The notes beneath the pieces are model-generated. The model was not told where the DNA came from. It did no database searches and saw nothing but the letters and a program-made list of their open reading frames with translations. From the NCBI GenBank assembly GCA_027451645.1, contig DAIDIX010000085.1, positions 1 through 7,472 of the forward strand: a stretch of 7,472 nt of DNA, in the 5' to 3' direction. A program made the translations under genes and the position numbers. Origin of the DNA: Candidatus Dormiibacterota bacterium. Its GTDB lineage: Bacteria; Chloroflexota; Dormibacteria; Aeolococcales; Aeolococcaceae. The first letter of the stretch is position 1; the number at the start of each line of letters is the position of its first letter. This document shows positions 6,548 through 7,472 of the stretch, one piece after another.

Positions 6548-7069
6548 ATGCGAACAATACGAGAAGAAGCAGATGCTTCACGCGAGAATCCCTTGCCAAA
6601 CAGATTGTCCTACCAGCTATATCTCATTGCATTTCTAGTTTCACTAGGATGCTCAGTAGTTCCCGTTGAATACCGATGGATCGAGACAACTGGGCTTTGC
6701 TGCACCGCAGCATACGCCGGATATCTCTACTTTTCAGCCAGACGAGGTGGAGGTAGCCTATGGGATGCCATCGACAAGAAGCAGTGGAGATTCATATGTT
6801 CTCTTGTTGCAATAATGCCGCTGGTACTGTGTTGTCTCACTGCCGTGGCAGCAAAAGGAACGACAATTGAGAGACTAATTGCCCTTTTGGGATTTGGTAT
6901 ATCGGGATGCATCGCATGGAGTCTTTACAAGAACAGTAAATTCTCACCAGGACTGATCGCAGCAAGTGGCGCATTCCTAATAGTGATGTTTCTGGTGTCT
7001 ACAGAGTATGGCCATGCACAAGTGGATGAGGTTGCCCATCGGCGCCCAGTCCCGGCGATTGTCCGGTAG
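6548..7069 (+). CDS. Five-helix membrane protein of unknown function, C-terminus altered by the sequence join
   Basis: The open frame encodes 173 residues. I do not recognise the family. After a charged N-terminus there are five hydrophobic segments at about 22-40, 47-63, 82-102, 109-127 and 134-152, with basic residues in the loops (ARR at 64-66, KK at 77-78, YKNSK at 127-131). These indicate a small integral inner-membrane protein. Cysteines are frequent in the helices (35, 51, 52, 84, 95, 96, 121), which may matter given the CxxC protein encoded just upstream. Residues after about 157 (from VDEVAHRR to the end) are encoded by bases that read antisense as the Rieske gene, so they are probably foreign and the true C-terminus is lost. 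ATG 6548 is the first in-frame start after a stop at 6482, but its ribosome binding site is poorly placed. Confidence 0.6.
   Translation: MRTIREEADASRENPLPNRLSYQLYLIAFLVSLGCSVVPVEYRWIETTGLCCTAAYAGYLYFSARRGGGSLWDAIDKKQWRFICSLVAIMPLVLCCLTAVAAKGTTIERLIALLGFGISGCIAWSLYKNSKFSPGLIAASGAFLIVMFLVSTEYGHAQVDEVAHRRPVPAIVR
7018..7030. other. Apparent sequence junction (assembly chimera or rearrangement)
   Basis: The Rieske frame matches its family down to WAPMGNLI (codons ending at 7025) and then loses all similarity. On the other strand the membrane protein frame runs into this foreign sequence. Base composition changes at the same place. The exact join cannot be fixed to the base. Confidence 0.7.
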
Positions 7070-7472
7070 TTGCAAAAGATCGGGCCGCACCCGAAGCAGA
7101 ACCGTCTGCGCGTGCTCGGACCCAATGCTGTCTTCGGGGAACACGATCACGGTATTGCCGGGCTGAAGATCGTTTACGGAAACTGCAGTGCCATCCTGCG
7201 TCATCAGCCGCTGGCCCGGCTTCCACACAGTCGAAAACAGCACCGGGTCCGGCGCAGTGCCGAGAGATCGAAACCAGCTCACAAAGATCGACGCCAAAAG
7301 CGCCCCCGCGCCGGCAGCCATCCACATCAGCAGCCCGCGGCGATGAATCTGCTGCTCGCCAATATCGAAGTCGCCGGCGGCGGCTTTCCGTTCCCCGGGT
7401 GGCGGCTCAAGTTGCTCGCGCTTCAGCACCACCTGGTGTCTCAGCGTCAACAGATGCGACCACAACACCAGC
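7025..7472 (-). pseudogene. qcrA: Fragment of a Rieske iron-sulfur protein of the cytochrome bc complex (partial, broken)
   Basis: The frame enters from the right edge and gives about 148 residues that resemble the menaquinol-cytochrome c reductase Rieske subunit. There is a charged N-terminal stretch, an RR pair followed by one membrane helix (RRGLLMWMAAGAGALLAS onward), then FSTVWKPGQRLMTQDGTAVSV and VIVFPEDSIGSEHAQTVLLRV. It ends with LPDNRRDWAPMGNLI, which in the family leads directly into the [2Fe-2S] motif CTHAGC. The frame breaks there: the next residues are HLCMAILCRHQ and a stop at 6977-6979, with no cluster-binding Cys/His motif. The true start is outside the window. A functional protein cannot be made from this copy. 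GC content and codon choice fit a different genome or region from the rest of the window, so a misassembly is the first explanation. Confidence 0.78.

Noticed and set aside
1..7472. CRISPR array, tRNA, rRNA, insertion sequence or attachment site.
   Set aside because: No regularly spaced repeats, cloverleaf-like sequence, transposase motif or terminal inverted repeat was seen on either strand.

Overview
The window is bacterial, gene-dense and built of short, mostly accessory-type operons with a GC content near 50% over positions 1 to about 7020. No ribosomal, tRNA or other lineage marker is present, so I do not name a taxon; an uncultured, metagenome-derived genome is the most likely source. 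About 7020-7472 is clearly different. It is GC-rich (41 of 60 bases in 7081-7140, against 28 of 60 in 6901-6960) and carries a piece of a Rieske iron-sulfur protein gene that breaks off in mid-domain.

Layout. Positions 1-2666 on the minus strand hold a two-gene operon: a large protein with three phosphoribosyltransferase (PRTase)-like units and a long coiled coil, followed with a 4-base ATGA overlap by the start of a second gene that runs off the left edge (possibly an alpha/beta-hydrolase). Divergent from it, 2901-4101 on the plus strand carries two overlapping genes. They correspond to the C-terminal and N-terminal parts of the putative methyltransferase family associated with DNA phosphorothioation, here split and in swapped order. 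Next, 4242-5906 on the minus strand holds a P-loop kinase fused to an AadA-like nucleotidyltransferase, preceded by a small DUF4287 gene. Again divergent, 6035-7020 on the plus strand holds a DCC-family (DUF393) CxxC protein and a five-helix membrane protein. The window ends in the Rieske fragment on the minus strand.

How they may work together. The PRTase array with its coupled partner, and the two-piece methyltransferase facing it, look like two small modules sharing a control region of about 230 bases. Nucleotide or ribosyl chemistry next to a DNA-modification-type methyltransferase suggests an accessory modification or defence-type function, but this is inference; no dnd, restriction or transposase gene is visible. 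The kinase-nucleotidyltransferase fusion could modify a small molecule such as an aminoglycoside. The right-hand join at about 7020-7028 looks like an assembly chimera or a rearrangement, so gene content across it should not be read as natural linkage until tested.
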